Virus record (IMG/VR): IMGVR_UViG_3300032053_000072
Coordinates: 1 to 61,590 of that record
DNA length: 61,590 nucleotides
Strand: one strand, 5' to 3'
Source: a virus
Shown: piece after piece, positions 1 to 7,348 of the stretch
Position numbering within the stretch: the first letter of the stretch is position 1
Layout of the letters: the number at the start of each line of letters is the position of its first letter
Notes under the pieces: model-generated
Seen by the model: the letters and a program-made list of their open reading frames with translations, nothing else
Databases searched by the model: none
Told to the model about the DNA's origin: nothing
Translations under genes and position numbers: made by a program

Positions 1-127
1 GGTTGGCCCCGGTGGTGAGCCGGGGTCTGAGTGCGTGGGGAGCGGTTGGGCTAGGGAGTCACCCCCGCCTTCCGGCATAGGCGCCGATACTCGTCTTTTA
101 CTGTCTGGGGTAGGCCACCTTGCCTCT
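1..127. repeat. Terminal direct repeat, left copy (circular contig overlap)
   Basis: Identical, base for base, to 61464-61590. A repeat of exactly 127 bases at both ends is what short-read assemblers leave when a circular or circularly permuted molecule is closed at k = 127. It is therefore most likely an assembly overlap, not a biological terminal repeat, and genes should be read across the junction. Confidence 0.9.
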
Positions 128-494
128 GCATCTGGTCCGCCATCTCGGCCCCGCTCTCTCTGTAGCCAGTGTTGGCAATTGCCTGCTCTCGGCATTGCCA
201 GCGGGTCTGCTCATCGGGGTTCTCGCCAGTGCCATGGCATTCGGGGCATTTTCCCCACGTGTACCAGTCACCACTTCCCTGACATAGGCGACACAATTGC
301 TCCTTGACTTTTGGCGGGTCGTACGTGGTGCTCATTGTAGCCCCCCTCTCGGCTAATGCCCGCGCGTCGAGTTCGCGCAGGGCTAGGCGGATTGTGTCAG
401 TTGTGGTGCGTAGGCCGAGGCCCTCGCGCAGTCTGGCGATGACTGCCCTGTCCTCGGCCGTGAGGCGGATCGACGTTTTTGGATATTTGGTCAT
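51..494 (-). CDS. Ribbon-helix-helix / zinc-finger accessory protein
   Basis: 147 aa. Residues about 5-48 look like a ribbon-helix-helix DNA-binding domain (TSIRLTAEDRAVIARL, then an amphipathic helix ending RLALRELDARA). Residues about 68-91 hold a DnaJ-like pair of cysteine knuckles (CRLCQGSG and CPECHGTG) that should bind zinc. The start lies two bases after the stop of the preceding gene. An internal ATG at residue 54 follows a GAGAGGGGGG ribosome site, so a shorter zinc-finger-only product is possible. It is a paralogue of the gene at 60752-61072. A DNA-binding regulator, perhaps autoregulatory, is inferred. Bases 51-127 are repeated at 61514-61590 only because of the contig overlap. Confidence 0.75.
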   Translation of the reverse strand: MTKYPKTSIRLTAEDRAVIARLREGLGLRTTTDTIRLALRELDARALAERGATMSTTYDPPKVKEQLCRLCQGSGDWYTWGKCPECHGTGENPDEQTRWQCREQAIANTGYRESGAEMADQMQRQGGLPQTVKDEYRRLCRKAGVTP

Positions 495-495
495 G

Positions 496-1209
496 CTATG
501 ACTCCCGATTGCGGCGCGTTTCCAGCAGCGCCAGCAGCCTAACAGCGACCGGCGCGTCCTTGGCTACCCGGTAGCCGATGCCGATCACGGCATTGCTCCG
601 GCTCCAATCGTCACCATCCGCGCCGTTGGCCTGGATGAACCAAACGTCATCGGCGCCGATGATGAACGTGCTGCCGCCGCCATAGACGTCGAATGTATCT
701 AGGAGCCGTTGGCCCTCTGGGGCCAACACGCAATGCGGCATCTCGCCAGCCGAACGGAACTCCGCGATAATGCTCTCTAGCTCTTGGGCGCGAGCCCTGG
801 CGGCCTGCCGTTCCTCTAGCGCCGCCATAGCAGGCGCGGCTTCCTCCGGTGTGGCCTGCCGACAGTCGGCCCAGTACACCCGGCCCGATTCATCGCCAAC
901 CCCAAAACTCATGCCCTCCTCGCGGTAGTACTGGGAGCCGGCGCTGAGCACGTACAACCACTCTGGATAGCCGCGTGCCAGAAGGCGCTCGTTTGAGTGG
1001 ACGATCTGTGCCTGTGTCCATCCGGTGTAGCCGTAGCCCTCCCCACCACTCAGGCGCCAGGTGAGCTCACTGCTCACCGGCTTTGGCTTGGCTATAGGGC
1101 ACTGGACGTGCGAGGCATCCCGGCCTCGCTCCCAGTTGATTGAGGCTCCCGGTGTGATCTTGCCGCCGCATTTGCCGCATTTACCTGCGTATCGCGCCGT
1201 GATGACCAT
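496..1209 (-). CDS. Hypothetical protein with N-terminal zinc ribbon
   Basis: 237 aa, function not recognised. The N-terminus has a treble-clef-like zinc site: CGKCGG at residues 11-16, then a histidine and cysteine in SHVQC near 33-37. The rest is a mixed alpha/beta protein with an alanine- and glutamate-rich helix around 120-150. The ATG follows AGGAGGAGGG in the 3' end of the preceding small gene, which it overlaps by 29 bases. It belongs to the accessory operon read from the promoter at 1412-1440. Confidence 0.7.
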   Translation of the reverse strand: MVITARYAGKCGKCGGKITPGASINWERGRDASHVQCPIAKPKPVSSELTWRLSGGEGYGYTGWTQAQIVHSNERLLARGYPEWLYVLSAGSQYYREEGMSFGVGDESGRVYWADCRQATPEEAAPAMAALEERQAARARAQELESIIAEFRSAGEMPHCVLAPEGQRLLDTFDVYGGGSTFIIGADDVWFIQANGADGDDWSRSNAVIGIGYRVAKDAPVAVRLLALLETRRNRES

Positions 1210-1384
1210 TGCTGACTCCCTCCTCCTCTGTGAGTTTCTTCGTGGCTACCCATCTCCGACCCCACTTGTCGGCCCTCGCGGCTGCGCGTCGCGCCAGGGA
1301 CAGCCGGCCCTGGTCGAGGTATCGCTGCATGAGGTCTACATTGCGGCCATACTGCTCATGGGCCTGTGCCAGGTTGTTGTCCAC
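1181..1384 (-). CDS. Small basic helical protein, first gene of accessory operon
   Basis: 67 aa from a GTG start preceded by GAGGAG at good spacing. Rich in arginine, alanine and glutamine and probably all helical; no family recognised. It is the promoter-proximal gene of the operon driven by the consensus promoter just upstream and its 3' end overlaps the next gene. Confidence 0.6.
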   Translation of the reverse strand: MDNNLAQAHEQYGRNVDLMQRYLDQGRLSLARRAAARADKWGRRWVATKKLTEEEGVSNGHHGAIRR

Positions 1385-1411
1385 GTTCGTCTCCTCTATC
1401 TGTCTAGGTAC

Positions 1412-1440
1412 ATTATAGGCCGCCGCGCCCTACCTGTCAA
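1412..1440 (-). promoter_or_regulatory. Perfect sigma-70 consensus promoter, leftward
   Basis: Read on the minus strand: TTGACA (1435-1440), exactly 17 bases, TATAAT (1412-1417). The predicted start near 1405 is about 20 bases upstream of the GTG of the first accessory gene. Both hexamers match the consensus fully, which is uncommon in phage genomes and suggests strong expression without an activator. Confidence 0.85.
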
Positions 1441-1532
1441 GAGACAAACGGGGGCCAAATGGGCGTATGGGCCGAAACACACCCACCAATTGTGAAACGC
1501 GCGGATCACTGGAGATGAACTGCAATGGGAAA

Positions 1533-1555
1533 GGGGCCGGTGACAAGCCGGCCCC
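1533..1555 (-). terminator. Hairpin terminator at end of late operon / small RNA
   Basis: GGGGCCGG, loop of 7, CCGGCCCC; on the minus strand it is followed by a short CTTTCCC tract. The eight-pair GC stem is strong but the U-tract is weak, so termination may be partial. It lies between the endolysin gene and the next leftward promoter. Confidence 0.6.
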
Positions 1556-1695
1556 CGCGAAGAGGAGGAAGGGATGATGACAGCGCTGTACGGAGCCTGA
1601 TGCGCCAATCAGGGGGGATGCCCTTCTCACTCGCCCTGGCGTCGCACTACGTCTGTGCGGGACTGGCATTACTACACGCCGCTCCGTATCAGGAC
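1533..1695 (-). ncRNA. Candidate structured small RNA (or structured 3' UTR of the late mRNA)
   Basis: A 325-base gap with no credible gene (1385-1709) holds a leftward promoter at 1702-1730 and the hairpin at 1533-1555, which would delimit a transcript of about 160 nt. Between them an 8-bp complementarity (1589-1596 with 1681-1688) could close a long stem. A 6-bp hairpin (1596-1601 with 1608-1613) lies just inside it. A 79-codon open frame across the area (1430-1669) has no ribosome site. No known RNA family was recognised; a structured 3' UTR of the late mRNA is the alternative. Confidence 0.4.
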
Positions 1696-1701
1696 GTGAC
1701 C

Positions 1702-1730
1702 ATTATAACCTAGATCATACGCCGTTCCAA
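1702..1730 (-). promoter_or_regulatory. Candidate sigma-70 promoter, leftward
   Basis: TTGGAA (1725-1730), 17 bases, TATAAT (1702-1707) on the minus strand. The -10 is perfect, the -35 matches 4 of 6. It overlaps the last codons of the endolysin gene and reads into the gene-free stretch. Confidence 0.5.
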
Positions 1731-3203
1731 CTCGTAAGCTGGCCCGACGATGTGATCCAGCAGCCGGCGCCTCGTATCCTCCAGTTCGATGCGCATCCGC
1801 TCTATCTCGCGCACGCTCTCCTCGGCATTCCAGCGCAGAGCCGTCGCGTCAAGCGTGACAGGGACAGGCACCGGATTTGGGGTCGGTTGTGGGGTCGGCG
1901 TGGGGCCAACGCTCTCTCCTTTCAGTAGCGGCATCGGGTCAGTCCACCCATTCATCCCGGCCGGGAAGATGCCCAATCGCCGGACGCCGAAGTGCAGGTG
2001 CGGCCCGGTCGAGTTACCGCTGTTGCCGGAGCGCATGATCACATCGCCGGCCCGCACCGTCTGCCCGTTCCGCGCCAGCGTCTCCAAGGCGTGGCCGTAG
2101 AGCGACCAGCCCCAGATGTGCGACAGCCATACCGCGTTGCCATAGCCGCTGCCGGACTGCTGCACCTTCACCACCTTGCCGGCATCGCAGGCGCGGATGG
2201 GCGTGCCCGTCACGACCGAGAAGTCCAGGCCGTTGTGCCCCTCGACGCCGAACTGGCGGTAGTAGCCGGGGTTCTCGCCGAACTTCTGTGTCATGCGATA
2301 GGGCTCCGGCACCGGGCACGTTAGTTTCGGCACCACCACCAGCGACGCCACCGGCGCGCTCAGGCGGTCGAGGAGATCAGGCCGCTTGAGCAACTCCACC
2401 AGGTCGAAACTTTCCCACTGGTTGTTTTCATAGTCCAGGACAAAGAGGCAATACCCCCGTACCTTCGGCGAAAGGAGCGCCGTCGCCATGCGCAGCATCT
2501 CGACGTATTGCTCGAGCGTGACCGCGCCGCGCCAGCCGCGGTTGCCCTGGCCGTCCTCCACGTGGCGATCCATGCCGAACTCGCCCATGATCACCTTGCA
2601 GTCATACGGGATCTGCCAATGCCGGCCCACCAAGTAGGGGTGCGAATCCTTGCCGGCCAGCGGCCCGTAGGGGCCAAAGTACTCGTGCGCTGACCAGTAG
2701 TCGTTTGGCCCCAGCAGCGGGAAGATGGGCGCCATGTAGTCGAACCAGTTCACGTCGTCCGTGCCAATCGAGCGCGGCCAGCCGGTGTTCGTGTTGCCCA
2801 CCATTTGGCCGTAGACGCCCCGCTGTTTGCCGAGGCGCAGACCCTCACAGGTGTAGTCCACCCAGCGCTTAATGAAGTCGGTGCCGATCCAGAGGTGCGG
2901 CTCGTTCTTCCGCATGAAGACGCACTGGCACCAACCGGCATCCTGCCAGCGCAGGAACGCCTCGATCTCCTCCCGCGCTAGCGCCTTTGGGTCTTGCGTC
3001 TCGAGCGCGGCATGGTTGTCCACCAGTGCCCCGTCCACGGCGACGATGATGGTGCCCGGCGAGGAAGCGTGCCAGGCGGCGATCTGTGTTGCTGATGAGC
3101 AGCCGACCCTGACCTTCATCACCGGCGGCTTGTGCGTCGCCACGTACTCGTCTATCAGCGCCGGGAAGTGGCGCGGTAAGGTGTACCAACCGGGAACCAT
3201 CAT
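1710..3203 (-). CDS. Endolysin: glycosidase-like barrel plus M23 endopeptidase
   Basis: 497 aa. Residues about 1-280 look like a TIM-barrel glycoside-hydrolase-type region (YWSAHEYFGPYG, VIMGEFGMDRH). An M23 zinc metallopeptidase domain follows, with metal-site residues H323 and D327 in GHNGLDF and H402/H404 in GPHLHFG. Next come a proline/threonine linker (about 432-448) and a C-terminal coiled coil of about 45 residues. M23 enzymes cut peptidoglycan cross-links. No signal peptide is seen, so export needs a holin or the protein is virion-bound. It is the last gene of the late operon; its ATG overlaps the previous stop (ATGA) after AGAGGAGGA. The barrel assignment is from general resemblance only. 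Confidence 0.8.
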   Translation of the reverse strand: MMVPGWYTLPRHFPALIDEYVATHKPPVMKVRVGCSSATQIAAWHASSPGTIIVAVDGALVDNHAALETQDPKALAREEIEAFLRWQDAGWCQCVFMRKNEPHLWIGTDFIKRWVDYTCEGLRLGKQRGVYGQMVGNTNTGWPRSIGTDDVNWFDYMAPIFPLLGPNDYWSAHEYFGPYGPLAGKDSHPYLVGRHWQIPYDCKVIMGEFGMDRHVEDGQGNRGWRGAVTLEQYVEMLRMATALLSPKVRGYCLFVLDYENNQWESFDLVELLKRPDLLDRLSAPVASLVVVPKLTCPVPEPYRMTQKFGENPGYYRQFGVEGHNGLDFSVVTGTPIRACDAGKVVKVQQSGSGYGNAVWLSHIWGWSLYGHALETLARNGQTVRAGDVIMRSGNSGNSTGPHLHFGVRRLGIFPAGMNGWTDPMPLLKGESVGPTPTPQPTPNPVPVPVTLDATALRWNAEESVREIERMRIELEDTRRRLLDHIVGPAYELERRMI

Positions 3204-3400
3204 TCCTCCTCTTGCCGCTCGCTAGCGGCTACCGGCACCCGCATTGCCAGCACCTGCTGCTTCGTCGCCTCTAGCGCGGCCAGGACCTCGCCCACGCTTG
3301 TCCCTGGCTCGGAGTCAGACTCGACGTGCCAGCGGGCGATCTGCTCGGCGGGCCTGGCCGGGTTGGGTTCCACGGTTATGACTACACGCCATGTCCTCAT
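3200..3400 (-). CDS. Hypothetical small late protein
   Basis: 66 aa with a beta-strand-like start (RTWRVVITVEP) and a helical, glutamate-ending C-terminus. No family recognised. It overlaps the fibre gene before it and the endolysin gene after it by four bases each, so it is translated with them and is probably a tail-tip or lysis accessory. Confidence 0.6.
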   Translation of the reverse strand: MRTWRVVITVEPNPARPAEQIARWHVESDSEPGTSVGEVLAALEATKQQVLAMRVPVAASERQEEE

Positions 3401-4596
3401 CCCGTCTCCAGTAGTTGCTCTTCAAGGAGCGCCAGCCGAGCACCTTGTTGCCTTACCGCGCCCACTAGCAGCATGGAGAGGCGCGTGAAATTTACCATGG
3501 CTCGCGGTCCATCATCGTAGAAGTTCACCACGCGCTCACTCTGTAGCGCTCGCGCATGTTCACCCATCCACTCCCCGAACCCATCGCGTATAGGGTCGCG
3601 GCGCCGCGCGAACTCGGTTTCTAGTGCTCCCAGGAGGGCAACATCGTCGTGCTCGTCGAAAGGTACCCACTCCACATCCGCGTGTGCTGAGCCCTCGACG
3701 TCGAACAGGAACCTCATGAGGCCGTTCGCACCCTCGCCGATAGCGACCAGGTTGGCGTTGGCGCCAGGCGTGGTTATTGATGTGCCCGATTTCTTGGCCG
3801 AGTATAGCTCTATGTAGGCACGCGCGGAGGTGGTTTTTGCAGAGTCGTCAATGACGCCGGCGCCAAACAAAACAAGCGCCTCTGTCGCTTCGCTAAACCC
3901 GGACACTTGTAATCCGCCCGTGGTGGCGGCGGCTTTCCTAAAAGTGGCGAAGCTGTCCACTTCGGTGAACGTCGTCATGCCGTGGTCAACGTCGCTGGAT
4001 TTGAGGGTCAGTATCTCATCGTCAGCCGTGCCCTGGTCGAGCGTCAGTCCGTCCGTCATCTTGGTATTGTGGGTGGCCGTGCCGATGCGCATCTTAGCGC
4101 CGGTGAGTGAGAGTTGATTGTCGGTATCGTCGAACGTGAGCAATGGCCCCGCTGCCTGGCCTATCGTGCCTCCGTCTACCATTGTGATGCGGTTCGCGGC
4201 CCCAGCAGCAACGCCGATGCCTAGCCCTGCCAGTTGCAGGTAGCCGCTGGCATCCGTCTTCAGTATCGCCGCTGCCGCGCCAGGGTTGCTGCTCGGCGTC
4301 AGCTTGGCGATGGTATTGGCCGCGCTCAGCCCGAACACATCCAGAGCAGCGCCGCCCGTGTAGGCATGCTTAGTCAGAATGTTATGGGCGGCAAGGTCAG
4401 CTTCTACGTCCGCCCGGAACGTCGGATCGGCAGCGGCGCCCGAGACAGGGCCGCGTAAGGCGGTGTTGGCGGCCTGGCTGTCGAGCGTCAGCGCCTGGGT
4501 GGAGAGGTCGAGCACCGCCTGGATCGCGGCATCGCCGAGAGTGAGGGCATCGTGGAGTTCTGTTGAAAACACCAACCGCTTCCAAGTGGCTGCCAT
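3397..4596 (-). CDS. Tail fibre / receptor-binding protein
   Basis: 399 aa. The N-terminus (MAATWKRLVF) matches that of the fibre gene at 4832-5536 (MAAVWKKLAY), suggesting a shared attachment segment. Residues about 20-280 are Ala/Gly/Thr-rich and beta-prone, as in trimeric fibres (repeated TLGD, LSLTGAKMRIG-type strands). The last 90 residues are helical and charged, as in trimerisation or chaperone ends. Its position after the tail-tip genes and before the endolysin supports a host-recognition role. Stop and start overlap as TAATG with the preceding gene. Confidence 0.65.
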   Translation of the reverse strand: MAATWKRLVFSTELHDALTLGDAAIQAVLDLSTQALTLDSQAANTALRGPVSGAAADPTFRADVEADLAAHNILTKHAYTGGAALDVFGLSAANTIAKLTPSSNPGAAAAILKTDASGYLQLAGLGIGVAAGAANRITMVDGGTIGQAAGPLLTFDDTDNQLSLTGAKMRIGTATHNTKMTDGLTLDQGTADDEILTLKSSDVDHGMTTFTEVDSFATFRKAAATTGGLQVSGFSEATEALVLFGAGVIDDSAKTTSARAYIELYSAKKSGTSITTPGANANLVAIGEGANGLMRFLFDVEGSAHADVEWVPFDEHDDVALLGALETEFARRRDPIRDGFGEWMGEHARALQSERVVNFYDDGPRAMVNFTRLSMLLVGAVRQQGARLALLEEQLLETG

Positions 4597-4835
4597 TAGG
4601 CACCGCCTAGATATCGGGCTTTGGCTTGTGCTATCGTCTCGCTCACCAGTATCTCTAGGACAAGCAACACTTGGGGCAATGGCAAACGAGAGACCGAGAT
4701 GAACGTAACGAACTGATTGTGCAGTTGTCCCATCTGTTCATCCAGTGACTCTTTGTACGCTTCGCCTAAGTGCTGTAGCAACTCAGTCTGTCGCTGCACT
4801 GCCAACGCTGCATCTCGCTCGGTAGCTTCTGTCAT
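4596..4835 (-). CDS. Small helical tail-fibre accessory protein
   Basis: 79 aa, starting at the ATG that overlaps the previous stop (ATGA). The N-terminal half is a heptad-like helix rich in Gln and Glu, the C-terminal half hydrophobic. Lying between two fibre genes, it may be a fibre-assembly chaperone, by position only. Confidence 0.5.
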   Translation of the reverse strand: MTEATERDAALAVQRQTELLQHLGEAYKESLDEQMGQLHNQFVTFISVSRLPLPQVLLVLEILVSETIAQAKARYLGGA

Positions 4836-5536
4836 GCAACCGCCGTGCAAAGATAGGCCGCGAGCTCAGCGGTTGACCAGAGAATCTTGCCGAGCACTGG
4901 CGTGGCGTAGGCATTGACCGCGGCAACATTCGCCACTGTCTGAATGACCTGATCTGTAAACCAATAACCGCCAAGAGCGGGATTAGCCACGGCAACTGAA
5001 TGCCCGCTCAAAGCGTGGGCAGTAGCAGGATAGGTTGCCGGGGTTCCGTGCGCATGGTCTCGGCGGGCGGCAACTACAGCAGTGCCGGCTGCGGCCGCAT
5101 CGCTCGGTGCAATGGTGCCGGGGACGGTGGCGTCAAACAAAGCCTTCCAAGAGGGCGTGGTTTCGCCGTTGGCTACTGCAAGATGGTTTATCAACCCTGC
5201 TGCCGGAACAGTGATTGCCAGCGATGCCCACTTGGGAGTATCGTTGCCAAAGACAACATCGCCAGCGGTTACACTGTCAGCGAGAGTGTCATTATGGATC
5301 GTGCCCAGTAGGGCATGTGCAGCAGCGGCGGCAGGGGCAGCACTCGTCCAATCTGTTGCATCCGATACCAGAACATTCCCCGCGGTGCCAGGGACGACGC
5401 TCGGCACGTTATGTGAGGCTAGAAGAGCCGCGGCAGTCGCGAACTTGGTATCGTTCGTGCCGGTATCCAGTTCCGCCCCACTCGCTTTGACAGGAATCTC
5501 GTCGAAGTACGCCAGTTTCTTCCAGACGGCAGCCAT
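4832..5536 (-). CDS. Tail fibre protein, paralogue of 3397-4596
   Basis: 234 aa, Ala/Thr-rich and beta-prone, sharing the MAAxWKxL opening with the next fibre gene. Motifs such as GNVLVSDATDWTSA and ARRDHAHGT resemble the strand-turn and histidine-rich repeats of phage fibres. AGGAGG lies 8 bases before the ATG. Function inferred from composition and position. Confidence 0.6.
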   Translation of the reverse strand: MAAVWKKLAYFDEIPVKASGAELDTGTNDTKFATAAALLASHNVPSVVPGTAGNVLVSDATDWTSAAPAAAAAHALLGTIHNDTLADSVTAGDVVFGNDTPKWASLAITVPAAGLINHLAVANGETTPSWKALFDATVPGTIAPSDAAAAGTAVVAARRDHAHGTPATYPATAHALSGHSVAVANPALGGYWFTDQVIQTVANVAAVNAYATPVLGKILWSTAELAAYLCTAVA

Positions 5537-5548
5537 TTCATCGTCCTC

Positions 5549-5881
5549 CTAGATATCCGTGCAGACCATCACAACTTTGCTTGCTGAGTTGTAGTAGATC
5601 GCCCCCTCCGCATCAATCAACGACGCCAGTGCCGGCGTCAACACAAGCCCACGCAAAAGTATTGGCTCAGCAGTTGCTTCCCATCTAGCGCTAACCGCAT
5701 TGTAGCGAATGAAGTCACCAGTAGTTGTACCGGTATAGAGGATGCCTCCATGGGAACTGTCGCTGTGATTATGCACCGTCACGGCGGCACCGCTGCCCGA
5801 TGGCTTTGCCGCCTGCACGGCGACGAGAGGGGCCACTTCCTCTTGGTAGTCCTGCGAATGCGTCAGATCGCGTTTCGGCAT
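5549..5881 (-). CDS. Small tail-tip / fibre protein
   Basis: 110 aa with HNHSDSSHGG around residues 37-46, a pattern common in phage fibre and tip proteins. The C-terminal EGAIYYNSASKVVMVC resembles the short beta-hairpin ending of many fibre-associated proteins. It directly follows the tail-tip gene. Precise role unknown. Confidence 0.55.
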   Translation of the reverse strand: MPKRDLTHSQDYQEEVAPLVAVQAAKPSGSGAAVTVHNHSDSSHGGILYTGTTTGDFIRYNAVSARWEATAEPILLRGLVLTPALASLIDAEGAIYYNSASKVVMVCTDI

Positions 5882-5884
5882 TGT

Positions 5885-7348
5885 CTATGCCTCGAAGTCC
5901 TCATACGCGGTCAGCAACGTGTCGGCCCCATCATCTGCCACGCTGTAGGCGTCGCCATGGGCCAGCCAGTTGAGCGCTTTCAGCTCGAAGACCTGCGGCC
6001 CGCCCGCCGGGTCGGTATCGGCCAGGGTGCAGGAGTAGAGCGGCGCCCCATCGTCTCCGAGCGCGAGCGAGGCGATCCGTCCCGCCCCCCGCCAGCGCAG
6101 ATAGGGGTAGATATGTGTGATCACCCAGCGGCGACCGAGCAGCTCGGCCAATCCGACCCCATCCCGAGCGCCTTGATCGTGCCCGTGATACGTTGCGAAC
6201 TCGTGCTCGTACCAGCATGGGGATGCCTTGAGTACCGCCGGCTTCATCGCCTCCAGGTCGTCAGCGATCTCATCTATCGAGCCGTCTCCCGTGGCCGGCG
6301 TCTGATCGCCATACACGAACTCGCCTAGCGCGGTTGTGCGCGTCACACCCGCCAGATCGTTGAGATAGATGCGTGCCACGTCGGCAACCGGTTTCGTGCT
6401 CGGTCCATTCAAGCGCCCGATCTCGATGCAGTAACGCGTGCCGACCGTGTAGGCAGAGAGATCGGCGTCTAGCACCTGGGCTGCGTTGGTGACATACCTG
6501 GCCAATTCTGCCAGGCGCGCCCCGGGCGCCTTGTGTGGGTATTGCTCGTCATCAAGGTAGACAATAATGTTGCTGTCGGCGTCGCAGAGAGAGGTCGTCA
6601 TCTCCAGGTGTAGGTTCTGTGCCCCTCCTAGCCGGAACGTCCAGCGGAAAAGGCATTGCTCGTCATCATTACCCGGTTGGCCATGGCTTCCGATTCCGCT
6701 CTCACTGCCCAGCCACGGCCGCTCGTTGCACTCCTTGAGATACATTGCCGCCGTGCGGAGCATATTGAACTCGGCAGCCGTATGCGGCGTTGCCGTCGTC
6801 CAGGCGGGCCACGTCGGCCAAGTGAGGAACCCCGTCGTCCCCGTGAGCAGGGCGCGATAGATAAAGGCGCTGGTCACACCGCTGACGCCGTCACCATTGG
6901 TGATCAGTCGCGCCCGCACGACGTCGCCAGTGGCGTAGTTGTAGGGTCCGCCGCTGATCGAGAAACTGATTACGCCTGCTGTGTCTTCGACATCGTCAAA
7001 CCAGTGTGCGCCGGCACTGGTGTCCGTCTTGTTGCCGCCAACGTCATTCCAAGCACCCGCGTAGTAGAGTTGGAGTTTCGCATAGGCAGCGAGAGCAGGA
7101 TTGGGCAAGTCCACCCAGGCACTAAACTCGAAGGTCGGGTGCGCCGTCTGGTAGACCGTCTCCCCTTCCCAGCAGGTCTTCACCCCCTGGCCTGGAGGCG
7201 CGTACCACGACTGCGACTGCAGGCCGAGTAGCCCATGAGACATTCCGTAGGCTCCATCCGCATCGCGGGCGATGGCGTTCAACCACGAGCGCCCGCCGAG
7301 CATCATCCCCGTGGCTAACTCGACTACGGGCTGCCAACTTTCGTGCAT
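5885..7348 (-). CDS. Minor tail (tail-tip) protein
   Basis: 487 aa. I start it at the ATG overlapping the previous stop (TGATG) and not at an upstream in-frame codon that would overlap the large tail gene by 118 bases. Beta-rich and tryptophan-rich in the middle (WPTWPAWTTATPHTAAEFNML, near 185-205). The C-terminal part is acidic. No named family recognised; position after the hub gene and before fibres suggests a tip component. Confidence 0.6.
   Translation of the reverse strand: MHESWQPVVELATGMMLGGRSWLNAIARDADGAYGMSHGLLGLQSQSWYAPPGQGVKTCWEGETVYQTAHPTFEFSAWVDLPNPALAAYAKLQLYYAGAWNDVGGNKTDTSAGAHWFDDVEDTAGVISFSISGGPYNYATGDVVRARLITNGDGVSGVTSAFIYRALLTGTTGFLTWPTWPAWTTATPHTAAEFNMLRTAAMYLKECNERPWLGSESGIGSHGQPGNDDEQCLFRWTFRLGGAQNLHLEMTTSLCDADSNIIVYLDDEQYPHKAPGARLAELARYVTNAAQVLDADLSAYTVGTRYCIEIGRLNGPSTKPVADVARIYLNDLAGVTRTTALGEFVYGDQTPATGDGSIDEIADDLEAMKPAVLKASPCWYEHEFATYHGHDQGARDGVGLAELLGRRWVITHIYPYLRWRGAGRIASLALGDDGAPLYSCTLADTDPAGGPQVFELKALNWLAHGDAYSVADDGADTLLTAYEDFEA

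Noticed and set aside
1574-1600. Eight-codon plus-strand frame after GAGGAGGAAGGG, next to the hairpin
   Set aside because: A good ribosome-site-like string but only eight codons and no gene follows on the plus strand; the string is the complement of a pyrimidine run in the minus-strand transcript.
1430-1669. 79-codon minus-strand frame in the gene-free stretch
   Set aside because: Runs through the terminator hairpin, has no ribosome site and a Pro/Arg/Ser-rich composition; the stretch is better read as non-coding.
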